From: Phylloscopus collybita
Lineage: Eukaryota > Chordata > Aves > Passeriformes > Phylloscopidae
NCBI GenBank assembly: GCA_027886175.1
Contig: JAJNNQ010000126.1
Location: forward strand, 434,001 to 498,000
Reading direction: 5' to 3'
Length of the DNA: 64,000 nt
Part shown: one piece after another, positions 25,441 through 38,535 of the stretch
Layout: every line of letters begins with the position of its first letter
Numbering within the stretch: the first letter of the stretch is position 1
Notes under the pieces: generated by a model
The model's input: the letters and a program-made list of their open reading frames with translations, nothing else
The model's database searches: none
Told to the model about the DNA's origin: nothing
Translations under genes and position numbers: made by a program

Positions 25441-27748
25441 CGTTTGTTTTGCACTTTAGGAATCTGAGTTACAGACTCTTAAGTGCATCAGACCTCATCT
25501 TTCAGCCAAGTATCCTTGCCAAATTTATACTTGCTAGTAGTTAAACACCAAACACAAACCTTTTTGGCCCAGGAATGGTTTGCTTATTGAAGTCTAACTG
25601 ACAAAAGAGTGAGATTCCCAGTTTGTTTATTCTTGCTCACACTTTGAAAAGTTGTGGTATTTGCACATCCAGTGACTCCAAATGTAGAGGAATTGCTTAA
25701 GCACATGTTTAATTTTAGGCATAGTGAATACTTTTATGCTTACAATTGATTAAATTATCTAACAAGCTGTTTTCTTGAAGGAGTCAAAAACAAATTAGGG
25801 GTCCTGGTATGTATTTCAAGCTTCATGCATATTTCATATATTTCATATACTCTAAAACTCTATATGGCCTCAAGAACTTTTCTGCATTTCTGATGCCCTA
25901 GAATTAAAGCCATTTTGTTTTCCACCTAAACTTCACATTTCGAGACAATTTACATTTTGAGAAATAAAATTTTTCATTTAAAAAAGTCTTAAATTTTGAT
26001 TTTGCTGGGGTATTTAATTTTATTGCAAAAAACGTGCTTGGCTTTTTTAGGCAAACTAAAAGCAAAGAGAGTTCAACTCCAGCACCACTCTGGAATCATA
26101 GAGTTGCTACAGTATTAAATTTCGGTCTTTAAACTGTCTAATCCCTCCAAATAGTATTTTTTAAATTAAAATTGGACACTCCTCCCCCCAAATATGTATA
26201 AAAGTGCATACAAATAGTTGCAGCTTTTCTGTATGTTTAAAAAAAAATAATTTCTCAGTCATGTCTTCCAAGAATACATCAGCCTGAGACAGTAGAACTA
26301 TCAGGGAACCCTACTGAAGCAATGTAATTGGCTTATAAATGCATGAATAAATACAGCTTACACAGATTTGAATGTGCAGAAAGAATGAAAATAATCTAAG
26401 AAGTAATTTAAGGTACTATCTGATGTATTTTTCTTCAGTTGTATGAGCTATCTCCTGTGAATCAAAGCTACAGAGGTGTTGCAACAACTGAGGTTAGGTT
26501 TGGCAGGAGTTAAAATAATTTTTAGATTTTAATCCTTCATGTGCTTTATCTTCACATGTGTGAGCAGCTCCAGCAGAGTTGCCACACTTGTTCATGTGTG
26601 TAAAGCTTAGGGCCTAGTAAAATGCTGTTAGGAGCAGGCCATAGAAGATATGAAATAATATAATCTTAGTGGATGTTAAAAACTTTCAGCATATATCTTA
26701 GAATTGACTCTTTTTCAAGTAGGTTTTATGGGTAGTTTTGTTAGCCTTGAGAACCTTTTTTGTTTTTTCAAGCATATTGTCACAATCTATTCTAAGTGTT
26801 TTTCTCAGGCTCAAAAAATGTCTGTGTCATTTTCATGTTACTCTAAAGAAGAGCATTAGTGTGAGGTCAGTGTTTCTGAGAAAAATTGGATGAGATTCTA
26901 AGTAATAATTTAACTTACATGTAAGATATTTCAAGATACTCATTTAACCAGATGAAAAGACATTTGTATAACATATGCTTTTTAATTTAATCAGGAAAAG
27001 TAATTCAGTCCAAGATGACTGAGAAGCATGGCTTTTGACAGTTATTGGGTTACTGCTTTCATTATGACAGACTTATTTTCATTAATTCATTTTTGTTTAA
27101 TGTTTTACATCCAAAAGAACTAGAAAAATTGTAGTGCTCTCCTTTTATGAATTAAAAGTTATCAAGACCTTAGCAAAAAACCAGATGTTGTATCTGAGCC
27201 TTACTTTCCTAAATCAATGAGATCTACAATGCAAAAATTACAGTCTGTTGTCCACCTACAGCAAACTGAACACAGGTATTCCTGGTTGCAGAATTTGGAA
27301 GAATAGGTTGTATGTTTCTCTTGAAGGAATGGTGCAGATAGATACTGCTGTCAGATGGAAGAACCAAACCTCTGGTGTCAACTTGTCATGAACATCTTTT
27401 TCCTCTGAGAATAAACCTATTTAGCTTGTTAGTGAATGATCTGTAAAGAGTTTACTTCGATGTCGTGGAGATTCATTAACGTCTTCAGTAAAACAGGAGC
27501 TGTTAACTTATATTATCTCTGCAGTATTTTGGCAGGCAAAACTGTTGACCTTTTCAAGGCTTAAAGCTTGATAGTAGCCATGCTGAAGGCAGTGGGAGCC
27601 TTAGACTCTTCCTCTGTGGCCTTCAAAGCAAAGCCGTGTCATATAGGGGTTGTGTGCTCTGACTTACTTCAGTTGGGTGGAAGAGAGCTGGAAGAAATAA
27701 CTTCACTTGGGTGAACGTAGTCACTTCTTTTCTGTGTGATTTTTCTAG

Positions 27749-27874
27749 TGGAAATTGTGGATTCTGTGGAAATCTACCTCAACCTCCTTCGAAGTATTTT
27801 TGACTTCAGTGCCATCAGAAATTTGCTGACTGGACCCAATCAGATTAAAATAAGGATTGATGCCATGAATGGAG
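27749..27874 (+). CDS. PGM5: PGM5 coding exon 4 (residues 191-232)
   Basis: Encodes [20 protein letters not shown], then [22 protein letters not shown]. This is domain 2 of the phosphohexomutase fold. The exon is 126 nt and starts and ends in phase 1, with acceptor TTTTTCTAG and donor G|GTATGA. Residue 231 is asparagine (DAMNG); the mammalian sequence that I recall has histidine (DAMHG) there. The frame continues into the intron for 14 codons before a stop, which is not meaningful. Confidence 0.96.
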
Positions 27875-30045
27875 GTATGAACTTAAGTGCCATTGGGACA
27901 GAATTGTATGTACACTGAAAATAACTTCCCTGTAAAAGTTGTACACTGCTATGGTTTCCCAATAACAATACACCATATAAATGCTGGACTTCTATGCAAT
28001 AGGAGTTAAGGGTAATAAGAAAGGATTTGAACCTTAAACTACCAACAAAGGCAACCTTAGCAACAGACTTGGTTTCTTACTAGGCAAAGACATTTATCTT
28101 ACTTGATAAATAAGTAAAGACATACGTGTTCAATAAAAGTTTTCTTTCTGCACTTGGAAGCAAGCAGGATGAGGTAATGTTGCCATGAGGGTGATGAAGT
28201 GTATTGCTGTGTCCAGTGACCAAGGAGGTTACAAGGCATTCTCTACTAAGAGGAAATTATAAATGGTATAAAACTAGTTAAGTCTGAATAAATGAATTAA
28301 AGAATTAGCTGAGACCTTTGTCTCACTAATGTTAAAAGTGAACAAATTTCAGAGTACTGTGGACAAGTTGAAAGTGTCACAGAAGATACCAAGGGGATCA
28401 ATGGTGTGCTGATATTAAAAAAAAATACAAGCTGTGTCACTTGGGGAAACACAGACCAGCAGGATAAGATCTATTTTAGGCTACATTATAAATATTAAAA
28501 AAAAAGGATTTCTGCAGATAATGGGTTGAAGGATAGGAGTATAAGTAAGACTGTTCAACATTATCTTATGGAAAACAGATTACATCAAGCAAACCAGGTT
28601 TCATTCTTTAATGGGATTACAAAAACAGACCCATAAAAGGAGCTGGATAGACTTAGAAAACGTCTGTAAAGTATTTTACCTAGTACAGCGTGATAATTGC
28701 TGTTCGAAATACCATAGTGAGTTCACAGCCAGTATGAGCACACAGTTCACTGTGGCCAAGGGTTATAGTCTGCATCCAGGCAGTGTGAACACCCAGTTTT
28801 GCCAGGCTGTGTCAAAAGGGCAGATGGTGTCCTTGAGCAATGCAGAGGGGGAGCAGGGAGGAAGGCACTGCCTCTTGTGATGTGCCGTACTGAGAGAATG
28901 TTACTAAAAAACCTAGGTGCTTTCATGTTCAGGTCTGTTACTGACTGTTAAGAATTTTTACATATTGTCAAAAAGATGCACAGTCTGTCTTAAGAGTTAG
29001 AAAAAGTATTGCATCACAAACACTTGAAAGGACTTAAGTTTGTTTACTTTATTTGCAAGGTGACACAGAACTGGCTATATGACCATGCATTTTGTCGGAG
29101 AGATGGATATCTATAATTTGAAGTACCTGTAGATTAAGTGTATACAAGTGGAATATATTTTTATGCCTGTTGCACACTAGTAGTTTAACACTGGCAGAAA
29201 AACCAGTAATTTGACAGGAGTCTACTTCAGATAATAACCTGAATCAAGGTGTATTTTACGGAAGTAACATCTACATTTTCATGAAAAGAAGTTTCTCTCA
29301 CACAGTTTCACCTCAGGTTGCAGCTGCTCTAGTTAGCGAGGTTTGGGAGTAAGGTAGGAGAAAGAGAGAGCAGTTGCTCATTCATTTTTTTACCTCTGAG
29401 TGACCTGTTCCCACCTGCATCAGGGATGCAGAGTGCTCAGGTAGGGACTGTTTAGTCACCAAATGCATGTAATAATTGTGGTATGTAACAGCACAGGGTT
29501 TTATTTGGTCGTATCTTTAACAAAATAAAGAAGTATTTTGGACTTAGTTTTGAGAAAACTTTAATTTATTCTCTGCATGGTAACAACTAAAATGTAGTAA
29601 AATTCTCTGGTGGACAAATCTATTGCAATTTTCACCTGATTTGACTCTTAAGGTAGGTGTATTTCCTGTATGTATTCACCTACTATTTACTTTCCTTGCT
29701 ATTATGTGTTATTTAGACACATAGAATAGTGTTTTATTTCTATTCTGATGAGGAAAACTCCTTTATGTGTGTGATAATTTCTTTACTTAATAATGGGTAA
29801 AAAAACCTCTGCCTCTTTCACCAGTGTGATTTTCATGTTGAATTGATTATTTTTGTACTGAATAATTATATACTTTGAGGACAGTCAGATACTCCTCTGT
29901 GAAATAATAGTTTGGGGGTTGTTGCAAGGACAGATGTATAGAAGTGCTGAGAGTGTGTTTTGTATGCAGTGTCCACAGTGCTGTGAAGAATTTGAATGTC
30001 AAGCATACGCTTTTGTGATTGCATGGCAGATTTCTGTTTTCACAG
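27875..30045 (+). other. PGM5: PGM5 intron 4
   Basis: A 2.2-kb phase-1 intron, GTATGA to ACAG. It contains a probable old CR1 piece around 28.58-28.72 kb. The stretch just before exon 5 is open in the exon 5 frame back to an ATG at 29,919, but the cysteine-rich translation resembles no PGM5 sequence, so I treat it as intron. Confidence 0.8.
28580..28720 (+). mobile_element. Probable old CR1 fragment
   Basis: Contains CAGGTTTCATTCTTTAATGG and CTGTAAAGTATTTTACCTAG, which resemble the CR1 reverse-transcriptase segment that encodes the TGFFNGIT- and CKVFYLV-like stretch, in sense orientation. It is heavily diverged and the flanks (28,320-28,580) may belong to it. The call rests on a few landmarks only. 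Confidence 0.35.
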
Positions 30046-30236
30046 TTATGGGACCCTATGTGAGAAGAATCTTGTGTGATGAATTGGGAGCTCCTGCAAA
30101 TTCTGCCATCAACTGTATTCCTCTGGAGGATTTTGGTGGACAGCCTCCTGATCCAAATTTAACATATGCAACTGCCTTGCTGGAGGCTATGAAAGGTGGC
30201 GAGTATGGATTTGGAGCTGCTTTTGATGCTGATGGA
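30046..30236 (+). CDS. PGM5: PGM5 coding exon 5 (residues 233-296, first half of metal-loop)
   Basis: Encodes [20 protein letters not shown], then [44 protein letters not shown]. The last residues D293-A-D-G296 are the first part of the metal-binding loop, which reads DGDGDR in active phosphoglucomutases and DADGDR in PGM5; the two aspartates are kept and the first glycine is alanine. The intron falls inside this loop, between G296 and D297. The exon is 191 nt, entering in phase 1 and leaving in phase 0 at GGA|GTAAGT, a strong donor. Confidence 0.96.
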
Positions 30237-31131
30237 GTAAGTATTTAGATCTGTCTTGAGATTCCACTGGAGTTGTTGTTTTGTCTAGGGTCAGATATAC
30301 AGTGTAAGTGTAATTTATCTGCTTTTCAGTAACCCATTGAAGCTGAAAGTGGTATTACTTTCAGGTACAGATGGTAACATTTGCAACCCATAAATCAGAC
30401 ACATATGTTGTACTTCTTCTCTGCAGATGACTGCAAATCAAGCAGAATTTGAAAGCAGGATGAGAATTATTTAAATATCAGGCTGGTTTGTCTTGTGCTG
30501 GTGCAACACTTTTTCCCCTGGTTAGGAACAGACAGCATATATATAAAACAGACTTGTCACAGTAAACAGTAACAATGTTAAATCCTTACTGATTACCATC
30601 ATGAATTAAGGGCTTTTTAGCTAAATGAATCACTGAATCAGAATCTCTGTTTATTTTAATTTTTTAATGTCATATTATCAGTATAATAAAAAGCAATGTG
30701 TTACAAAAGAACTTTCTCCCCTGACAAGGTGGGAGAAATATTAAAAGGTTCTGAAGAACAAAAGCTGTTTTCTATTCTCAGTAAACACCAAACACTCTCC
30801 TGCTCCCATAATAGCACATGTCATTGGCAAAAATACTCTCCTACACAAGCATTCTCTTGGCAGAAACAGAGCTACTGAAGTGACACGTAGGAGGCAGAAG
30901 CTAGAAACTGATCTGGAGGTTCAATTTGCAAGGCAGAGGGGAGTGATAGTGTGATAGTGAGATTACAAACCTGCCAGGATGATGCCAGTAAATTTTTCTG
31001 CCCGCAGAGGGATGTGAGTAACCCAAAGCCTCTCCTTTTTCTGTTTACCTCCAGTGGATCTAGGAAAAGAAATTAGGTGTCCTCAATACATGGAATTCAG
31101 GATGCTATTTTAAATTTCTTTTCTTCTCCAG
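30237..31131 (+). other. PGM5: PGM5 intron 5
   Basis: The shortest intron in the window at 895 bp, phase 0, GTAAGT to CCAG. It splits the DADG/DR metal-binding loop. I see no repeat or exon in it. Confidence 0.88.
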
Positions 31132-31286
31132 GACCGCTACATGATCCTTGGCCAAAATGGTTTCTTTGTTAATGCATCAGATTCACTGGCTATCATTGCT
31201 GCCAATCTGTCTTGCATTCCATACTTCTGTCAGATGGGTGTCCGAGGATTTGGCAGAAGCATGCCTACCAGCACAGCTCTAGACAA
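31132..31286 (+). CDS. PGM5: PGM5 coding exon 6 (residues 297-347, second half of metal-loop)
   Basis: Encodes [20 protein letters not shown], then [33 protein letters not shown]297-R298 completes the DADGDR loop. [10 protein letters not shown] is the domain 3 entry that in PGM1 reads as an ARSMPTS-type stretch. Compared with the mammalian PGM5 that I recall, YFCQ has replaced YFRQ and ALDK has replaced ALDR. The exon is 155 nt, starts in phase 0 and ends with two bases of the lysine codon (AA|GTAAGA), completed by the first base of exon 7. Confidence 0.96.
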
Positions 31287-32649
31287 GTAAGATGGAATAT
31301 TTATTTGTATCACCTTGGTCATTACATTAGTTATCTCTGCCTTTTATTACATAGCAATTCCAAAATTGCGGAGTCTTTTGATAAGAGCTTCTGATTTTCC
31401 CTGTCTTTTTGTGCTTTATTTTTTAAACTGATTTTGACAAGATTTTGGTTTAACCTAGACTAATTTTTTCCACCTTTACTTGCATTAAAAGAGTTTAATT
31501 CAGTGTGGAGAAGAAGTAAATTGGTATATCTCATGTATAGATATTTGACTGAATTTTTCCAAAAACCTTTATTCTTTTTATTAGTAAATAACGGTTTACA
31601 GCCTTATCTGGCAGCCCTTTTTATGAAAGTCATGGAAGTTTAAATAAGATAAAATAATAATTTAGTACTAAACAAGTATTCAAAAAATCAAAACCCTTCT
31701 CAAACTGATGAAGTATGAGAATCTTGTGTTAGCAGCCGAATTTTGAACAAGCTTCATCCAGGCCTAAATTTTCTGTAAATATCAAGAGAAGATGATTACA
31801 TATTATTGCATTAATATATTCTGTTTGGAAAGGCATTAGCTAAATCAGTTGTGTCTCAAGGTTCATCTGGCCGCATAGCTTTACTATGACAAGCTCTCCT
31901 TAAATGTGTCTAATCAGGAAACAGTAATTTTAAAGTGAAATGTAGGTTGTGTGGAAAGGCTGATTGCTGGGTCTACAGTTTGCCTGTTCAGGAAGTTCTG
32001 AAATGTTATGAAATTCAGAGCTTGCAGCTCCCTCTAATGATTGACAGGGTCTTTGGGAATATATTCCTTACTTGTGGGTAGATAGTCTAGTTTAAGGAAA
32101 TACTGTTAGGTCAGTGTTTGATGTGTTTTGTTTATTCTATTCTGCAGTCCAAAAAATCTCATTATCATTTATTTGTATCTTAATAATGGGTAAAAAATAT
32201 TGAAATACAGTATAAAATAACTAAGAGTCCATTTTGTGTATAAACACCATATCTGCATTTCTGTAAGAACTGAAGAAACAGTGACATTTAAGTATGTCTG
32301 TCTGTCTTCTTTTCATAAAGTTTAATAAGTATGTCAGAAAGCATGAACTCGAGTCCCCTTCAATAACACTGTGACTGTTTGAATTATATTCTTTGCAATG
32401 TTTACTTGACCTTCTGGCCCAAAGATCGTCTCATGGTGATTACTGCCTTATTTAGTTTTGTGGAGCTAAGCCTGATTATTAAATAGAACTGAGCAACTGA
32501 TAATGATGGAAGAACGTAAGTATTTTCCCTTCCTTTCTTACAAATATTTATTGTTATGAAATTTTCAGTCTGTATCCAGGACACTTTATTTATTTTTTGT
32601 TTTGTTTTGTGCTTCTCCTTGTTTTCTTGAAGACTTACAAATTACATGT

Positions 32650-33720
32650 TGTCATGTAGTTCAGCATAGATCATGCAGTTTCACATAGATCATGTGGTTC
32701 CAAACCTTCTGCCATGGGCAGGGATGCTACTTCACTAGTTGTGCAACTCAGGTAGTGTGGCTGGTAAGGACTGAGGCAGAATTGCCACTGAGTTCCTCAG
32801 CGTTCTTCATGTCCTGAGTAACCAGGTCTCCTGTTTCTGGAGAAGGTCCACATCTTTCTTAGTCTTCCTTTTATCACCAGTGTACCTGTAGAAACTATTC
32901 TTGTTGATTTTGACATCCCTGGCTAGATTTAATTGTTAGGGTTTTAGCTTTCCTAGCCTTATCCCCAGCTACTTGGACAATTCATCTGTGTTTCTCACAG
33001 GCTGCCTGTCCCTGCTTCTACCTTCTCTAGGCTTTCTTCTTGTGTTTAAGTTTTTCCAGGAACAACTTGTTCATTCACACGGGCTTTCTGGTGGTTTTGC
33101 ATCACTTACTCCTCATTGGGATGCGTCTCTGTCAAGCTTGTAGGAGGTGATCCTTGAATGTTACCCAGCTTTTTGGGCCCTTCTTTCCTCCTGGGCTTTG
33201 TCCCATGGCACTCTATCGAGCAGATCCTTGAAGAGACTAAAGCCTTCTTTCCTGAAGTCCGGGGCAGTGAGCTTGCTGTGTGCTTTCCTCACAGCCCTGA
33301 GGATCTTGCATTCCACCATTTCATGGTCAGTGCACTTCACATTCCACACCAGACCCTCGTTGTGGTGAGATCAAGGTTCAGCTTAGGATGTCTGTTTGTT
33401 AGCTCCTTCTTCACTTGGAGAAAAAAACATTTCATCCATGCACTCCCAAGAACTTTCTGGATTGTAAGTGCCCTGCTGTGTTGTTTCATTCAACAGATAC
33501 CAGGGCCCAAAAAGCTGATTAAAAGCCCCCATAAGCACCAGGGCTTATGAATGTGAGGCTGTTCCTTTCTGGCTGTAGAGGGCTTTATCCATTTGGTCTT
33601 CCTGATCAGGTGGCCTGTGGCAGACCCTCACTGTAATGTCTCCTGTCACTGCTCTCCTTTTAATCCTGACCCATAAGCTTTCTGTAGCTCCTTATCTGTC
33701 CCTGGGTGGGTGTGTGTGGT
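32650..33720 (-). mobile_element. Internally deleted CR1 LINE
   Basis: The left 80 bases (ATAGATCATGTGGTTCCAAA, then CTGCCATGGGCAGGGATGC) match the antisense CR1 3' end. From about 32,740 the sequence jumps to the antisense CR1 5' region, with landmarks such as AACCAGGTCTCCTGTTTC, CATTTCATGGTCAGTGCAC and TCAGGTGGCCTGTGGCAGAC. The whole reverse-transcriptase part between them is missing. The right edge near 33,720 is uncertain. No intact frame remains. Confidence 0.75.
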
Positions 33721-35002
33721 TAGACTACATGGGTTTGAACACCGTAAGAAGTATCACAGACACCTTCCCTGGAGGTTCACTGAGCTTTGGCCTGCTTGAG
33801 TGTTGGTAATGAGAGTGGGGGAGCTGGATCAGTTCCTATTCACTTGGCCAATGTCTTCTGAGGTCTTTCCTGAAGTCTGTGCTAGACCACAAATGAAAAC
33901 GACCTCTTTTTATGGTGTGTCCATATTGTGTGGACACAGTTTAGCCTAATTAATTGAACTGGAGCTTTTCCTTAGCTCTAGTAAAGAAAAAAAAATGCAT
34001 AATAACTTAAGGATTTAGAAGATCTGTTCCTTTCTCACTTGTGTGCATGTGATGTGTTGCTTAAGACTTTTTCAAAGGGCGTTATGAAACTTTAAAAGGA
34101 GGAAACAATAATCATAAATGTTGCTTAGGAATATGGCATTCATAAATGGAGTGGTGAATTACAAGAGAATTCACTCAAAATATTGAACCAGTGTTGCATA
34201 TGTTTGCATGAAGTGACTGCTGGAATATACAAGTATATACTGTAGGGAGAGAATAACACATTACAGGAAACATCTGCTTTGATATGCTCCAACATCAACA
34301 GGACTGTGGCAGTACGTCTCCAGACTTCAATTCCCTGGCAGTATGTACCCTTAGGCTGGTGTTCTTTTTGTTTTGGGGAACGTGAACCTGTGTTCCCTGT
34401 TCAAAAAACTATTCTTGTTTCATATCCTTGTATTCTGATTTATCTGATGCCTGCATAACAGGAAAGGAAATTAAATACTGAGATGTTAGCTAACAGTGTA
34501 CAAAATGAGAATCACAAGGCTGAATAAAAATTGTTTCTGTAGGAAATGTGAAGTTGGGTGTGTGTATAAAATAGCAGTCAAGATGGTACTGGAGAAAAGG
34601 GTTTCTGAGAGAATACTACTGTGACTAGCAGGGTTCTTTCAACAGCGTGTAGGTGCTTTCATTACACTCAGCCTGGGCAAAGCTAAGCACCTTACTGTTA
34701 CTTGCCACTTTACACCTGGGAGCTGATCTATTAATGCAACTTTGGCATATTAGTGTTCTGCCTTCTGATTGTCTGTTTATTGTTTGGTCATCTAGAGACA
34801 GCTTTTAAGGGAGGCTGCAGTGACAATGAGTGTTCTGGCTTGTTTAAAGGGATGTCCTGTTGTTGTGAGGGGCAGAGATGCTATGAGCTCTAACCAATCT
34901 GCTGTGGATGCAGGAAAGATGCTGCCCCTGGTAGCAAGAAACGGTGTGCTTTAGAGTGTGATCCATTTTTTTCTGAAGCACACCAGGAAGCTTTGCTTAT
35001 GT

Positions 35003-35055
35003 CATAGAAACATTTAGGTTGGAAAAGACCAATAAGGTCATGAAGTTCTACTCTT
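35003..35055 (-). mobile_element. CR1 3'-end remnant
   Basis: CATAGAAACATTTAGGTTGG followed by AAAAGACCAATAAGGTCATG is the antisense CR1 3' terminus, truncated after about 50 bases. Confidence 0.65.
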
Positions 35056-38000
35056 CCTTTCCCTTCCCCCTTTTTCTTACAACTTTGATTTTTCTCTTCT
35101 TTTCCTAAACACTTCCTTTTATATTTATCTATCTGTTCTCTTTCTTACCTTCCACATTCCCATGTTCTTCCCCTGTTCAGTGTCTCCTCTTTTTCATCAA
35201 ATATGTACCTCAGGTCATGGAGAAAAACACATCACATTACACTTGTGCTTTGTCATTATTTACTTGAATTCTTAAGATGCAAATCCCACATTTTTTTGTC
35301 TCTCTTTTCTTGTGCATGTCTTCTATGTTGTTGGTCATCTGAAAAAGTTTGTGCCAGAAGCACTGTATGTTTCTTTTTCTCTACATGGACACCCTCTACT
35401 ATGGAGTTATGGGATTTTTTCAACATAAAGGCTTCTCCAAGTCATAAGTATGTCTTTCTATGTGGTTCATACTGCATTCACTTTGTGACTGTGCTTTGTT
35501 CAAGTTATGCCAGCCATGACCTTACTCTTTTTATCTTTCTTCAGCAGGATAATTCAGTCTCACTCCCTCTTATCTGAAATAGGCTCACTGTGAATTTTTT
35601 AAGACACCTCTGTCAAACTTAATCCATGTCACATATAAGCACCTTTTATATTAGATAGAGCAGAAGGAAAATTTGTGTTCTGGAATGCTGCAGAAGGATA
35701 ACTGCATGAAACCTTCATCAGTGTAATTTAACATGTTTGAAATGTAATACAAAGTTGGGGAGCACTGTGATGGGAAAGGTGTTTAGGATTTGTAACTTCA
35801 AAAGTAACATTGCAATATTAAAAGTGTCCATATAAATTCTGTGTATACTTTTATCTATTAAAAATTTTTTTTTCTGTATCAGCATGTTCTACCGCTAAAT
35901 GTTACATTTACAGAGATATGGCATGTTTAAGAAGACATGTAGAAGAAAAAGCAACAACCATTACAAGGCATTCATGTTCTTTCTTTAGCTGTGCCTCTTA
36001 GTTTTGTTTCTACAATGTGCTTGTAATGTAGCTGCTATCCTTTTATTCCCTGAATGGTTTTAAGCATTGGAGGTGAATCAATGTAAACATTTTCAAGGAC
36101 ATCCTTAGGGAGTTGTCTTGGTCTTTGTGTTTTCTTTGATGCTGGATTTGTTATGCTTTATTATAGTGTGGCATATTTAGTATTGCAAACCCACCATATG
36201 CTTGGCTGTCCAGTGTTTCATTATCCTAGCCTGCACTGGTGAAAATGTGCTATAGTCATGACAGGCTACATTTCAAATGTATATGGGGTAAGTCTTTATT
36301 CTCAACACTTTACAGGACAACAGCAGTTGGATACTCAAGTGCTTTTTCAGTGAAAGATAAGAATGAGCGTACATCAGTCTGTTACACACTGTTGACATTT
36401 ACAGGAGAGAATTAATCTTGTGTTCTTCAGTGGCTGCTCATGAAGAAGAAGACAGCAAACATGTTGGTGTCCTGTCCTGTGAAATATCAGTAGAATGTTG
36501 ATATTTCCACCATATCTGAATATCTGTGTTGTCCTTTTTTGGATTAATGGCAAGAGAGGCTAAGCAATCCCATGGCTTGCCTTCTTTTATGTGGCGCACA
36601 GCTTTAGGGTCTGACAGGGATTCCCTGGCCATTTCTGGGCTTGAAGGCAGCTGTTCCCTGTTGAGAATGGCAGGCTGCAATGCAGCCTTGCACAGCACAC
36701 AGCTCTTACTCATATACCAAGGTAGTTGGATTCTGGCCTGTGCATGGGATGGGCTGCTATAGCTTCTTAGCTTAAAATGAGCAGGTTCATTGGTTGTGCA
36801 ATGTGAAGCTTATAGGACTGAGTACATAGAGGTGTATTGAAAGCTTTCTGCATGTAAGAAAAGATGAATTAAAAACTATGCAGTGCTCTGCTTCCAGATT
36901 AATCTTTGGCCTGAGAATAAGGTCAGTTTGTCAACCAGAGTTAGAGAGATGAAGATTTGGTGCTTGCTGAGCAATAGATATGTTTTGTAACCTTGGTTCA
37001 CTCCTGTTTAGAAGTATGTGTATTTGTAGTTCTCACAAACAGACTTTTGTCTAGGCTTAATGTGCTGTATCTGAAAAACAACCTGAGAAAAACAAACATT
37101 TTGCAAAATGCCTGGAGCAGTCCTTGCTGTGTGCAACAGACTGATGGTGGGTAACAGAAAGTCGCATATTTCTTAGTACCACATGTCTTATATCTCAAAA
37201 AGCATGCAGCTACAAATAAACAGCAGGAATTCCTAAAAATGGTCCAGTAAAAAGTCCAAAAGTGTTTTAATTAAAACAGTCTGCGGAATTTTGCATCAAG
37301 TCAGTTACAGAAGACTTTGTGACTATTTAAAGGTTAAAGGCCCCTTTTCTTTCAAGGTCTTATGCAGTCTTATTGTGTACTTCAGCTGAGAAAGGCTCCC
37401 TGGTATATCAGCATGTCTGAACATGTTTTGCTCAGGCTAGAAAGCACAGCTGGTGTCAACCAAAGAGCAATCTCTCCCATCAAAGGATTTTTTGTCAATG
37501 GGTGACCTTCATGGAGAACACTTCCTACTGATTTAAAAGAAAACTTTCCTGGCACAGAATTTCAAAACATGTGTTTAAGATTCTACTTGTAGGGTGTATT
37601 AAAGTATAATCTTCTTAGGTTGTTTAGAAATTAAGAGGATTGTTCATTACATTCTGTGTGTTTTGAAGAGGATCACTATAAGACTGGCAGAGCCAGGGTA
37701 TTTAAAATTATTTCTAGAAGTTTGAGAGTCCTATTAGACTAGACTTACTTTAAGTAATAATCACTTGAATTGTTAAATTAATTTTGAAGGAGAAGAAACA
37801 CTGTCTCATGTTTCCTTTTATGGGGAAATGAAAGAGCCCTAAGATCTTTCCAACATGAACAATTTTTTTCTTTGATTGTATACTGTTATTAATGACTCCT
37901 TTCTCACATGTAGTAACAATCTATACCTATGGCATATTATAATTTCTTTTTCTTCCTGCATTTTTTTAGGAACACTGTCATACTTGTGGAACTGCTTTCT

Positions 38001-38149
38001 TCCTTTCCCTTCCCAGACAAGTCCTACAACCAAAAAGAGCACTTAATAATTTTCAGTCTCTAAAATCTACAGAACAGTTTGCAAGAGAGAGAAAGGGAAA
38101 ACTAGTGTAAGCTAGGCAATCCAAATCTAAATGGCATCATTAGGGAGCT

Positions 38150-38529
38150 AGTAGAATAAATCATGTGTAACCAACCTGACTGCCAGTCTGATGGGGTTAA
38201 GATAGTAGATGGGGTTAAGATAGTAGATGTCATTCACTGCCATTTTAGCAAGGCTTTTGAAGCTGTCCTACGTTATTTTGTATCCAACTCAGGACTTTAC
38301 GGTTTGAACAGGTAGAGAGTTAGGCAGGTAAAAGTCTGGTTTGATGCTCAGACTCACAGGCAATTGGTTAATGAACTGGTAGAAAGTGGGGTACTGAAGG
38401 GGTCTGTTCTGTGACCTGTCCTGTTTAACAGTGGTCTGAAGGGGGAGATGGAGGACACTCAAACCCAGTTTGTAGGTGACACTAAATTGTGTCTGTGGTG
38501 CCTGTTGATGTGCTGGAGAGCAGAGCCAG
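38150..38529 (+). mobile_element. CR1 LINE, left part (interrupted by another CR1)
   Basis: Sense-strand CR1 reverse-transcriptase sequence: GTGTAACCAACCTGACTGCC near the start, then a degenerate VVPQGS/LGP-like segment (GTACTGAAGGGGTCTGTTCT) and AAACCCAGTTTGTAGGTGAC, where the FADD-coding stretch should lie. It contains a local 20-bp tandem duplication (GATGGGGTTAAGATAGTAGA twice, 38,190-38,230). The element stops abruptly at the 6-bp duplication CAGTCA and resumes at 39,114. Confidence 0.8.
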
Positions 38530-38535
38530 CAGTCA

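Larger units (their letters stand above)
23669..27748 (+). other. PGM5: PGM5 intron 3
   Basis: A 4.1-kb phase-1 intron, GTATCA to CTAG. Its first third is CR1 sequence on the minus strand (23,813-24,938 and about 25,070-25,440). Between the two CR1 blocks lies a decayed copy of part of exon 2, annotated separately. From about 25,450 to the exon 4 acceptor I see AT-rich sequence with nothing recognisable. Confidence 0.85.

Noticed and set aside
29919..30045. In-frame upstream extension of exon 5 with its own ATG
   Set aside because: The splice acceptor CACAG at 30,041-30,045 and exact continuity with exon 4 fix the exon start; the upstream translation has no PGM5 similarity.
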